In this document: in pieces, positions 24,901-36,900 of the stretch
Numbering within the stretch: the first letter of the stretch is position 1
Layout of the letters: every line of letters begins with the position of its first letter
Origin: Osmia lignaria lignaria
Taxonomy: Eukaryota > Arthropoda > Insecta > Hymenoptera > Megachilidae
DNA length: 64,000 bases
Assembly: GCF_051020975.1 (NCBI RefSeq)
Contig: NC_135043.1
Location: 6,138,001 to 6,202,000 of the forward strand
Reading direction: 5' to 3'
Translations under genes and position numbers: made by a program
The notes under the pieces: model-generated
Told to the model about the DNA's origin: nothing
The model's input: only the letters and a program-made list of their open reading frames with translations
Database searches by the model: none

Positions 24901-26763
24901 AAAAATTTACAGGAACTTCGAGACCGGAAATAAACGGGACTCTGACAGAAACGGAAGAAGAAACGAACTCGTCTAAGTCGTCGTCGAGCGCAATTTCGAA
25001 CACGATTCTACGCGTGTACACACAACAGGAGCGGAACAGTCTCGATGGGGGATCAGGATAAAACTTTTCTAACGAGTTTCGTGTACTCCCTATCCCAAAG
25101 CGAGTAGTTTTCAACGTTTCGAAAAAATATCTAGGTATTGAGGAAGAGGAAGTTAGTTATGATACCCAGATGAATAGCCGTATATATTATCTGGTGAAGC
25201 GTGATTCTATGGGATACACTAAATTGGAAATGTTCTATACGCAGCTTTATTTAAAAAAAAATTAATTTGAAAATTATTTGAGATATTTAAAAGAAATTTA
25301 TAAAATAACTTTAAGAAATCATTCACACCAAATAGGGTTAAGAATGTAGTTTAATTAGAGTTCATTATATCTTCTAAATTTTCTATCAAAAGATATCTTT
25401 TTCTAGCAATGATGAATACATTTCGAAACAAATTGGTCAAACAGAAATAAAGTGGAAACACTAATTAGAATTGTTTGATTCGGAGTCGAAGTCCAGCCAG
25501 AACTTCGTACGACTAATGTTTGTCAAATATTTGCCAAACGAGTTACGTAGTCAGAGCAACAGTTTGGATCAAATAAATTGTACTTTCATTAAATCCGGGA
25601 CTAACTTCATCACTGCTGGGATCCAAGAGGCAAAGGATCGTCGAGGGATACGAATTACCTTGTTCCTTGATTGCAAACCTCTCTATAAACCTGTGCTATC
25701 CGATGCTCTAAATAAACAAATGGTAATCAATAAATATTCGAAATGGATCAACTGATATTTAGGAGATGGATATATCGTGGATCATCTTGTTTCTACCATT
25801 CAAAAAATTTTACGTATTTCGAAGAAAAATTCTTTATCCTGCCCGATTATCCTGCTTTCAAGCTTCATCTGCTTCCCGTTTAAACCGCACGATGCATTTT
25901 CGTGTTTATCCTGAAGATCGCGTCCGAAAAAACGACTACGCGGGCGAGCGAATAAATAAATGATAAGCGAACTAGGATTTCCCGGGGCCGATCGTCGTAT
26001 TTCCTCGTGGATAATTCAACGATCGATTTGTACGAGCTAGCCGGGGAATAAATTGTTCGACGAAGAACATTACCGGGAGACGTGGAGCGTTCCAGACGGA
26101 AATTAGATAAAAGAACGAGGAAGAAAATTGAGTAAATTTCAGAGGATGACTCTATTCCCCCTTTTTCCTTAGGTGTTTGACGAAGAAACAGCAGGGAATA
26201 ATACAGATAAATTTTAGTGAAAATTGAAAGATTCTTTTTTTAAATTAATACCAATTTCAATTGAAGACATTCTAATTTATGTTACACTTTCACCCGAGAT
26301 TTTTCATTGCACAGGATATTTAATACGTTAAATATTACTGTAAAAAGTGCAATCATAAACGAGGTCGTTTATTTCTTTTTTTCAGAGTACCGTTCAATTA
26401 AATACCGTTGGGAACCGAATGAAACGTCGAGCGATCTCGCGTACTCGCATCGCCGAACAAGATTCTAATTGCACGATGGTCTCTTGCTAAATTAAATTGT
26501 GTCACCCGGTGCACTTCGACAGCACAGCCGAGTAATGGCACTAAGATCAAAGTGTGCTAACCCCTTGCTGACCCGGTGAACGGAGTTTGCAGTTCGCAGA
26601 CTCGTACGGTGACACCAAATCACGCGTCACTGTTAATCCGGTCGATATAGTGATTTATAACTTTCATGAACTATGCTTTTAATCTTGGAATTTATATGAT
26701 AGATAAATGATTTAGCCGATTCGTTTCAAAAATTAAAGCAAAGAATATTACATTAAATAGTAT

Positions 26764-26880
26764 AAGATGCATGCGGTACGTCATTCATTATACTGTATAA
26801 AGTGCATAAAACGCATATGGTGCGTCATCTATCAAACTGCATAAAATGCATAAGACGCATATGACTCGTCACTACATTTT
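26764..26880. repeat. 44-bp tandem repeat, about 2.5 copies
   Basis: Units start ACTGTATAAAGTGCATAAAA at 26792 and ACTGCATAAAATGCATAAG at 26836, each followed by ACGCATATG and a CGTCA word; a partial copy precedes them. The array lies 35 bp 3' of the EGF/RGD exon donor. Confidence 0.75.
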
Positions 26881-26914
26881 ATAGATAATATTATATAAAA
26901 TGAGAATCACTCAC

Positions 26915-27194
26915 CAAGCTGACAACGATCACCACCTCTGCCTAAGGGACACTGACACCGTTGCCTGAAGGAGGCTTGCTTTCGTCTGGGAACTACGTCG
27001 TTTCCTTCGAGGTCCATCGTCATCGAGGCATCATCGGCTGCGTTCTCTGTTTCCTCGTCGAGGAGATCAACGTCATCCCCTCGAGATTGTTCGATGTAAC
27101 AGTTGCCTGCTGGTCCACAATCTAACGAGCAAGCTGGTTCTGTACTGACGATACTCTCCATCGTCGAGGGTAATTTTTGCTCCAGATTCGGACC
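26915..27194 (-). CDS. Pikachurin/EGFLAM-like gene, EGF-like domain exon with long acidic RGD-containing insert
   Basis: Seen: a 280-nt exon with a TTCCAG acceptor (phase 0) and a GTGAGT donor (phase 1), 93 full codons. Six cysteines sit at exon residues 22, 26, 32, 80, 82 and 91. The pattern CSLDCGPAGNC opens the domain and CQCPLGRGGDRC closes it, the usual ending of the EGF module that precedes laminin G in pikachurin, agrin and perlecan. Between the third and fourth cysteines there are 47 residues where such EGF domains usually have about ten. The insert is acidic (DDVDLLDEETE) and contains Arg-Gly-Asp at 27075-27083. A basic patch, PRRKQ, lies ten residues before the fourth cysteine and could be a protease site. 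The final G joins AG of the next exon to make Glu. The exon is separated from the linker exon by only 965 bp. Confidence is high for coding, moderate for the exact family. Confidence 0.88.
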
Positions 27195-28159
27195 CTGGAA
27201 CATAAAAATGAACTCTGGTGTTAGTTAATTGATTCAGTTGGAATTATCGAAGATTTGGGGCTTGAAATTAGGGGCAGGCTTGTATGAAAAGACCTGTTGC
27301 TCTGTCAGGATATTTTTAGCCGGAAGATCCGTCGGATAAGGGCGCGGGATGAAACAGAAGTGGAGGGTTTTTAACGAGTTTATTTATACTTTAAGTGTTG
27401 AAATAAGGAGAATTGTGATCTATCAAGTGGTAGACAGAGTTGGACACTTTTCAAATTAATTAGTATTTAGATAATTATTTATTTCTTAAATAAATGAATG
27501 AAAAGGAAGGAATTCACTATCTACTATTTTTCACTTTTTGCCCTTATAAAAATTGTATAACTTTGCGGATTTCTGTCGAACAAAATTCCATCCTCTTTTT
27601 GTAACTACATTACACAGGGTAACGTGTTTCACCGTTACTTGTTTCCAAAACAAAATTCTCCGACCGAACAATGGCCAACAGGATGAATTTTCATCGAAGT
27701 GAATAAGCGAGTGGCCGAAAGGTTCGAGCAGATTGCAGAATCGGGGGAAAAAAGCGGAAAAAGCAGAACTATTCCCATTCATATTGTTATATCTGAAATC
27801 GGAGCTGAAACTACGACTGACATATAACTTCAACAATTTTTCAATTACTTCCACGAGGTTCGAATCGTTCAATATAGCTGTTCAATAAAAATAGGAAAGA
27901 AAAAAGCCATCGATAAAGACCAACAATAAACAACAAACGTGATCTACATGGAATGACAATCGTTTGAAATTTGTCTGACGAAATTCCTACCGTTTCGTAG
28001 CTGAAATTTAAAAGAAAAATTAAAAAATAGATAAAGTAAAGGTAATTAAAATATCAAAGGTAAAGTTGACCACCCAAATAATTAATTATCATAGAAATTT
28101 CTATATTCAGGTTAATTTGAAAACGTCTCAAAATTCAAATTGAATTTCTGGTCACATAC
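27195..28159 (-). other. Intron of 965 bp between acidic linker and EGF/RGD exons
   Basis: Phase 0 intron with a GTATGT donor and a TTCCAG acceptor. AT-rich, with no repeat or conserved element recognised. A 113-codon open stretch at 27531-27872 is not linked to splice sites and looks like chance. Confidence 0.85.
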
Positions 28160-28404
28160 CTGAGACGTGGCTCGCGGTTCGACTCGATCAAGAGGAGCAT
28201 TGGTCTCCTCGTTGATCTTCGTGGAATTCGTGGTTGAATTCTCTGCGGGTGGATCCAGATGTATTGTGAAGGATGCACCACGCATGTAAAGGATGTCTTC
28301 GACTGCATCTTCGTCATCGTCTCTATCTTTATTTAATTCATCGTTCTCGACGTCTTCGACAAATTCACCCAGCTCGCCGGTCGACGGAGACGTCGAATTC
28401 AGCT
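28160..28404 (-). CDS. Pikachurin/EGFLAM-like gene, acidic glycosylated linker exon
   Basis: Seen: a 245-nt exon with a TTCCAG acceptor (phase 1) and a CAG|GTATGT donor (phase 0), coding 81 full codons. There is no cysteine and no recognisable fold. Residues 10-36 of the exon hold 15 Asp/Glu in 27 positions, including DRDDDED. Three Asn-X-Ser/Thr sequons are present: one at the start (LNSTS) and two close together (ENSTTNST). Interpretation: an extended, negatively charged, probably N-glycosylated spacer between two EGF-like modules, as expected for a secreted matrix protein; acidic runs can bind calcium or basic partners, but nothing here shows which. The reading is strengthened by phase fit on both sides: the upstream exon supplies the first base of the Glu codon, and the downstream exon starts in phase 0. 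Such linkers diverge fast, so homology searches may miss this exon. Confidence 0.78.
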
Positions 28405-28961
28405 CTGGAACAGAAGAAGATTCTAAAGAACATTGTACCAAAATGATGTATTTTTTATATTTATTATTAAAATCTCAAAATTCCTTGAGTTTTAATTAAA
28501 AATAATCACAAACATATATTTCTTCTTCCATTAAAAATTCAATTGAAATTTATGTACCTAATTCATGTTAAATCCTCTGTTAACCCTTTCACTAATTAAA
28601 AGCAATCTCGAATTTCCAAGGATCTCTTTTAACCACAAAGGATAAAGATTAAACCAGCACAGACGCCCAGCAACCCTTTCCAAATGATTATTTCACCAAA
28701 ACCGGACGTTGTATTCGTAGACTTATTAAAATTTGAAGTAGTCGTGTCCTCGTATCCGTGGAAATCCTTCTTCAGCATTGTGCATGATAAATCGACGGGG
28801 AAACGGCAACTGGATCGTAGTTTGAAGGAAAAGGAAAGGAACGGATCGGGTCGAGGGTCGTTCGAGGTTCCGAAGGTTTTCAACGGCTCGATGCAACGGC
28901 AATTAAGCACTAATTGCTACAATCGTCCCGCCTCAACGTCTCGGAAAGAATCATTCTAAAG

Positions 28962-29025
28962 GCTACTCGACTCGAAATCGCGGGAATCCTCGATTGGCTC
29001 GCGATCGAATGGATCCTCGAGTAGC
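28962..29025. repeat. Compound inverted repeat
   Basis: GCTACTCGA (28962-28970) and TCGAGTAGC (29017-29025) enclose TCGCG and CGCGA. It lies in the intron between the linker and first EGF exons. Confidence 0.7.
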
Positions 29026-29543
29026 ACGAAGAAAGAGAACCGATAAAAAGGGGAAACGGAAAGAATGGTGCATTAATTTCGCGAGAATCTTAGTCGACGT
29101 TTGAATCCACCTGCTCTATTCATTCAATACAAAGAGAATCAACAATTAGTGCTAAAGAATGATAGCTTATTTAAATAACAATTCATATACAACGGACCAG
29201 GGTCCGATCATTACCCGAGCCAAATAATAAAACAGAAATTTTCATTTTATGACTGGCATATTAAAAAAGTGATTTTTGCATTTTACATGTTCAGTGGGAT
29301 TTTAATAAATTTTCTGACTTCCTAACAAAACTTCATTACTGCACGATATTTAATGAAACGGTGGATTTTAATTTTCAACAAATCACGCGGGAAACGATGG
29401 GGCGTTCGTTTAAAATTAATGAGAACGCACGGTTCCGTTAATTAAAATAGATAGTCATTTTTCAATTGTGCAACAGCCACGTTCGCACCAACCGAACGAA
29501 TTTATTTGCTCTATTATCCTTTCTCATCCGTTTGACGCGCAGG

Positions 29544-29579
29544 AATAAAAAAATAAACAAATAAATAAATAAATAAAAA
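29544..29579. repeat. AAAT microsatellite
   Basis: Run of AAATAAAT units with one AAAC variant. Confidence 0.85.
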
Positions 29580-30080
29580 GAATTAGAGGCACGTCGACTC
29601 GCCGCTCCGTCGAGTCGCGAATCGAGTGCGAAACTTTTATCGCACCCTCGATCCACCTATCGAACTAGCAGAATCGATTTTATGACGTATTGACAATGCT
29701 GCTGCGTGTTCGACCGATTGAACGTTACCCGATTTATTGCTCGTAATGAATGCTTCGTGAAAATAATATCGCCATCATTCTCCCTCGAACGAAAACGAAT
29801 AACTCATCCGTCTCTCCTCCTCTGTATAATTAACGATCCTTTGATTTTAAACGATGGACTAGATAAATTAAAGGGGAAAAATTTAAATTATTTATAAAAT
29901 GGAATGTAAAATTGAAAAGAGGAGAGTTTCACTGGTACGTTGATTACTGTAGTGGAAAAATAAAAATGGAATTTTCTACAATTCAATTGTTTTATATTTC
30001 TATTTAACTGCATCGTTTGCTATCCTGTATAATTGATATAAACTTCAAAATTGAAAAAAAAATACATATTTTCCCATTTT

Positions 30081-30310
30081 TATTTTACTCCACTTGGCTG
30101 ATCACCTGTTAACCCTATTCTCCCGTTAAGGGTACCAACCACCCATCATTATTTTTATTTTATTTTAGACCCACGATGCGTCATACTCTTATTACACTTT
30201 ACTTGTACGACCTATTTTACAGTATCCTATGATTCCACAGTACCTATAAATCTTCTTTATCCCAATAGATTCCTAGCTTATTCCAACCTGTCTCCCAACC
30301 ATATTTTCTC
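30081..30310. repeat. Degenerate copies of the 30-bp minisatellite family
   Basis: Contains TACTCCACTTGGCTGATCAC followed by CCCTATTCTCCC, and TTACACTTTACTTGTACGACC; both resemble the ACTTGTCTGACCAC unit of the arrays at 3190 and 11367. Spacing is less regular than in those arrays. Confidence 0.4.
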
Positions 30311-33300
30311 AGAAATAAAACTGAATCCAACGAATAAATAGCATGTTGTTTCATTCCTTATTCCAAGTTACATTCGACATCTTACACAACAATGTACCCT
30401 GCTTTGTAGTACATTTGCATCCAAGCTGGTAGCTGATTCACCTAGCTGATCTGATTTCGTATCACGAGTCAGGTTAAGTGAAGTTCATTCGCCGATGGAA
30501 TTTGACATAGTATCCCGTTGGATACGTTTTCCGCTTGGTTTCAAGCGAACCTTTTATTCAATCGGCTCGCTTACCTTGCATTATCTTCTGGGAGGAAAGG
30601 ACGGTATACCGGTTCAAAAATCCAGAAGATAACGAAAACGTAGATCATTTGCTTTTCATCCTGGTTTCGTTCGGTTACGATTATAATTTAATATAAAGTA
30701 AGGGAAAAGTGGTTATTACCGTAAACAAATGGAGAAGTCTCGTCGAATGTGATCAACGACGAATCTGAAAGTTGGATGATTCTTGAAAATCATAGAAATA
30801 ATGAGACGTGTTTCTATAACGATCTTATCAGAATTTTATTACAATACTCTTCAATTTCAAATCCTATTTTTCTGTTTTCCAATATTGATAACTTTTAACT
30901 CGTAGAATTATGGAAAATGGAAGGGGGTAAAAAGACCATAGGAATGGCAATAATCGTAGAACACAGTCATAAAAGAAAGAAACTACAGTAGACTCTCGTT
31001 ATATTGCCACGAAAGGAGATATAGTACCGACGCCTTCTTCATCGACATATGCATTCGACAACTATACTAGCAATTCTCAGTAGGTCACGATCAAGTTGTA
31101 AAATGTTAGAGTGATAATCTGTAGGAGGTAGATTCCAATATCAATAACTTACGAGTACTACCCTAGTTTCCTACCCTCCTAACACCGATAAGTTTGTACG
31201 AGTAGAACTTACAAGGATGGTTCTCAATAATAATTGCTCGTGTCATCTGATACTAACGATTCAAGCGTCATAGGATCACAGGACACCGATACCGAATATT
31301 GGGTGTCAAGCTTGTTAGTATTCATGCGACTCGGGGGATCGTTGTTAATTGTAACTCCTTAATCTTCCTTGCTATTGGCTGATATAACTCCAATATAGTT
31401 AATGCAAATCATCAGAATGGAAGATTATAGATTTCTCATTATATTAGAACATTATTATGTTTGATGTCACTATGGCTAAAATTTTTTTTTTAATTTTTCT
31501 ATTTCAAAATGAAAAATCAACTTTCAAATTTTTAATAATTTCTATAAGAATAATTTGATTTTTTTTTTTTAATTTAAAAGGGCATTTAAAAAATGTTTTT
31601 TTTTTTCTTTCAATTTATTATCAATATTCTGGCAGTAAATTCTAGTTACTTTAAAGTATCTTGAAGAACGTGTTTGAATTTGCATATCAGCGGGAGGTTT
31701 CATGAAATTTAGCAAGCGGTTTATGCGCGGATCAACTTGGAAGCATAAAGCATAAAGTGTGCCAGCACGACGAAGAAAGATGTTTCGAAGATGGAAAGAT
31801 GAAACGAGGTGCTTGTAACGGGACTTGCACTTCCCTTAAAGGCGATATAACTTGAAATTACGTTGTTGGCTTAGTGTAATAATAATTTTGATTCACGGCA
31901 CGTTTCCTCTAACGCTTCCACTAAATTGCCAAGTTACAGTTTAAACTCGCGCTGAATTATTTGATAGTCACCTGTGACTTTCCACGATTTATTAACCTGC
32001 CAATTCATTTACAGCTGTGCTACTTAAATCATCCTCGTCATAATTTAATATTCCTCAAACCTTGATCAATTAGCAACTCAAATTACATTATATTCTCGCG
32101 CCACTTTTCAAATGCCAGAATTATAATTGTAAACGATGCAAGAAATTCAATATAATATATCTGGATTATAATCTGATCCTTCAGGAAAGACACGAATTCC
32201 AACGATTTAATAACCACTATCTAATAACCGAGCTTCATTTACAGAAGGAATTATCCTTTTGAAGTTCGCTGGAGCACAAAAGACAGAAGGATGAAAAACA
32301 GCTACACTGTGGACGAACCTTGAAAGAAAATTCGAAATTCCACCGTACGAGCTGCGATTAATATTGAATGGACGACGACAAAAGGGGTGAGAGACAATGG
32401 AGATTCAGCGGGCGAAAGAAAAAAAAAGAACAAGCAGTCGTTGGAAGAAGGAGAAATAAGTTCCGAGGAAAAAAACGAGCTCGTTGAAACGGTGAAGAAG
32501 AAATGAAAAGTCGAAGTGACAAAAAAAGAGGAAAAAGGGAAGAGTGGACGAACGAAACGCCTGGCTTCATCTTTCGCACCCTTCCTGAAAGGCCGTCGAG
32601 AAATATTCGTGAAAATTTTACAAGGCAGCTAAATGCACTAGAATTAGCGACACGCTCGAATAAACGTCCGCTTATGCTCTGGTCCGAGCGTTCTTCAACC
32701 ACTTCAAGATTCAAAGTTCCACTTTGAGATTGAAAAATTCTGCTTTCAGGCAAAATTTTCTTTAAAAAAAGGCTCACTTTCCTTCGCATTTAAGTCAAAT
32801 TACTGAACGAAATTTCATTATTCTCAGTTTGCACTTTGATTCTGACGCTTCTAATTTCAGAACTCTAATGAACTCTTCTCGGATCCGATATCTTTCCTCG
32901 CATCCTAAAACTGTCCGATGCACGTCGCTGTACAGATGTCCCAGTTTAATTCGAAAATGGATTTGAAAACGTGCTTCAATTGAAAAAGAGAAAGGAATCA
33001 ACTAAGCTGGAAGGAGGTTAAGTGGATCATTAACCAGGAAAGATCTGCATTTGCTGATGTCAAGGTTGTTTCAGAACGTACACGCACCTGTTTCTTTAAT
33101 TAAACAATTTGAATATAGAGGGTAAATGGTTAAACGGAGCAGGCTATGCCCGAATTAATGGAAAATCTTGGATTTTCAGAACGAGACAGATTGCGTATCA
33201 CAATTATACGCAGAGATAGATCGTCGGTTTAACGAGCTGAACGACGCGTTTCGAATATCTTCGCAATTTCACGGACGCTTGGCAGCTTTCGCGGTAACTC

Positions 33301-33821
33301 GCGATACGGCATTCTATCGGCGATATTCGCGTTCGCCTGTCTGCTCCCGAAGTTATCCCCTCGCGTCGAATGGATGCATTACTTCCAGAAACTGAAGCCG
33401 GAACAATTAACCGCGGATAACCGCAGATAACGGTTTACGAGCAAATTTACCGAGGATCGTATTTCGACGCCGTACTAAAACTGCTTACCAACTGAACCGT
33501 CTCGGTACATGCTGCCTGTTCGTGCAACGTTATCGTACAATAAAGAATTTTATTTCTATTTAAAACGGAAACAGCCAATGAATAGACATTTGTTTTGATT
33601 TCTGAAGTCAACGATGAAATTTATCGAAGAAATTTTGAAAAAACTTTTCCATGACTTCCAACATGAATAAATTTAATGTCTATAAATAAAATCCTAGATT
33701 TATATATGATCGTTTAATCACCTGATTGCAGAATTTACAAGGTACACGTTTTCTGCCTATTGCACATTGATCAAAAGAGAATACCACGATGTACATATGT
33801 ACACCCCCCGATTCGTCTCCG

Positions 33822-33915
33822 TTTGCGGATCCAGCTAATCGTTTCGACAGGTTCGCGGTCGTGTTACATCGTCCACGGTGTCTAACCGCGAAACGAGTAC
33901 ACGCGTGTCCGCAAA
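33822..33915. repeat. Nested inverted repeats
   Basis: TTTGCGGA (33822-33829) and TCCGCAAA (33908-33915) enclose TTCGCGGT (33852-33859) and ACCGCGAA (33885-33892). All four arms are perfect 8-mers. Confidence 0.75.
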
Positions 33916-36900
33916 TGAGTTTGACAGGTTAGCACCTATGGGTGCACGCGACGACACGAACACGAATATCTGTCGGTGGTTGTTATAACGGTGTTTTACA
34001 CGCGGTATGTGGTCATCGAACGTTTCCTCTTCGTCATTTAATTAACCTCTTGCCTTATAATATAAAATCAAACTCGTGTCCCGTTATAATGGTTAAATTG
34101 AATTTCTGGTAAATTTGTATTTATACAACGTGTACAAAATATGTCACACCAAATATCACCAGTTCTCACTGTATCGAATCATAATTGCAATTTTGATTGC
34201 AAGTTCTTCGAATGAAGATGATTAAAGAGAATGTTAAAATGAAGGTGGCAATGTAAATATCGACTCGTTTCGATTGAACAATGAACGCAGTCAATGCCCA
34301 AAGTTTGATTGTTCCTGACACTTTAGCAATTGACCTGGCTTGCATGAGATTTAGTATCCTTCGGAGCCAGATGTTTGAATGTTTGTCGAGATTAATGCAG
34401 TTCCTAAATTGGATTCAAATCGAACGTTTCAACTGTATAGTATCGATGGAATAATAAATTAGTGAAAATTGATAATTCATTCTTACAAGATTTTGAATAC
34501 CTATCTGACACCTATTTGTGAAAGGTAGAGACAAAGGTGGATCTTTCACCCAAAAATGTGAGCTGGCCCCTTCATCATTCTAAGTTTCTAACGTTCAAAA
34601 ATTTCTAAATTTTTAATAGACCTAACTCATTCTCAGAAAGAGATCCTAATTACACAAATGTTCGAATTAGATCGCTGTAGATCAACTCTCTCTGCTAATT
34701 ATAGCAGTGTAATTACTTTAGCCTAAATTAGAACGATTAAAATAACGATTAGTAATAACGACAGATTAAGAACTTGAAATAGCTGTAATGCCCTCTAATA
34801 GAACCATCAAAGAATTGAATAAAACATTATAATTATTATTCGCTATATTTAATACCGCCAACTAAATTTAATATTTGGAAGTTAAATAAAATATCTAAAA
34901 ATTATTAGATGGATTTGTCTCCATTGTTGGACGTGATAAATTACAGACAATCCGCTTATTCAATTTACAATGCATCCAGTACGTGATTGTTTGAACGTAA
35001 AAATATTCGTATAATAGAAAATCTGTTTTCCAGGCATGGATTTTTATTTGTTTTAAAAGAAATGAAAGGTACCGTGAATATTGATAAAGTACGCAAAGCT
35101 CGAAATTCGAAATTTGCGTTGTTGAACATGTGTTGTTTATTCAAAACATAATTTGCTGATTGGAAATACTGCAAATCAAAATTTCTCTCTTCCATTTCAA
35201 ATCGTTCTTTCTCTTATTTGCGATTCAATATTTGAATGAAAAAAGTTTTGTTGATGGAAACAACAATCACTATGAAATATTGACGGTAACGAAATATGTA
35301 TTCAATATGTACAGTGATTAAATAATAACATAAACAATAGGCAGTTAACACGGTGCTTGATGTTGGATAAATTATTTGAAGTCAAGAATTCAAAATGTCG
35401 ATGTAATTGGAAACGAAAAATGAATAATTACAATGGATAGTTACTAACCGGTGATACATATTTTAATATTCTAAAATTCTAATATTCTTTCTTAAAATCT
35501 TTCGAAATGAAAAATATTAAACACTTAATAGTGTTAATAAAGCTAAGGAATCTGATTCACCTCCATAAAATCCTAGTTATGCCACTAATAATCACTCTCA
35601 GTAATGAAAGGGTTCATAAGACATATTTCAAGCGTGGTTATTCAACAATGTCTGTATTCAAAAATTTCTGAGACTTCTGGCAAACGATCCTGATAATCGA
35701 TCGCGTATGCTCGACACTCGAGTAATTTCAATTGGAATGCAATTGCCGGATCGATTTAGAAACGACCCCCATACTGGGACGGATTCCACAACTGTTCACA
35801 ATTTCGTTATTAAAAAGGAACGTCACCGGTATTTCTCATTTCTACTTGTACACCTTCAATAATATAATCATTCAAACTAGCCCCAATTTTTTAACCGACC
35901 TTTCACCTCAACACGAACATTTAACTTCTCTGAATGATTTATTTATGAAAAATGATGAATGAGAGTATCGATATTTTCTTATTTTCTGCAATTTTCCTCT
36001 GTCCTACAAATTGATACGAATTGACGTTGATAGAAAATCAATAACGCGTGTGTCTGCTCTTTTGATATTCAATATGTGTTTCTTATAGATTTTTCTGCGC
36101 TGCATATAAAACAGCAATCAATTTTTTTCTGTAGTGTATCTAGTCTTTGAAGAAATGTAACTTTCAATTTAAAAAAAAGAAATATTACAGCAGAATAGGA
36201 TTTACCCACCATTAGTCTGTAAAATTATAAGATATTCTATTTTTTAGTAAATTTATTTGCAACAGAAAAGCACTCTCTCACTGACAAAATTTTTCTACTA
36301 TCTAATTGAAATTTCGTTGAGAAAATAAGTCCTTATAGTATGTAAGAGGATCAATTAATAATATCAACAATTTTCACACGACAAGTTGAACAGTGATTTG
36401 CAGTAATAGCAAGTCACGAGACAGTCAGGCCCCAAAGGAAATTTCCGGAAGTTCTAATCTCGGTAATGTTACGATCGATCTGTCTCATATGGATTTCCAG
36501 AAGCTCTGCTTTTCTGCTTGACCTCATAATCAACGTCACTGTACTGTATATTTTCGATAAAAATAATTTTGTTATCCTGAATCACAGAAAATTTCAAATA
36601 CTTGATAAAGGATTAAAATTTCGATTAATATTCATAATCAGTCTTATTTATAAAATGATCCATACTAAAATTTTCATGTTGTGAATTTCATATTTCTAAT
36701 CGATGAATCTGAATTATTCTTAGAATTCTATTCTTTAATCTTATCAAGTATTCAAGTTGTGCGATGAACTTTGAACTGAAACTTTCAACGTAGCTATTTT
36801 GCTGACTAATAGTATTAAGAAATGATATTAATTAATATTAGCGATCCATTGAAATTTTCTTATAATCAAAAATGAAATAATATTGAACGATAATGAAATT

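Larger units (their letters stand above)
5532..26914 (-). other. Intron of 21,383 bp between EGF-like and laminin G exons
   Basis: Bounded by the GTGAGT donor at 26914 and the ATTACAG acceptor at 5532; the flanking exons join in phase 1 without needing another exon. Contents seen: dyad-rich islands at 6436-6601, 7679-7728, 10259-10357, 11956-12068, 14132-14184 and 19666-19731; tandem repeats at 11367-11641, 14435-14630, 15341-15600, 16650-17175, 18712-18740 and 26764-26880. Open stretches in GC-rich parts (12534-13206, 20305-20893) have no recognisable domain, and I found no credible gene of either strand inside this intron. Confidence 0.78.
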
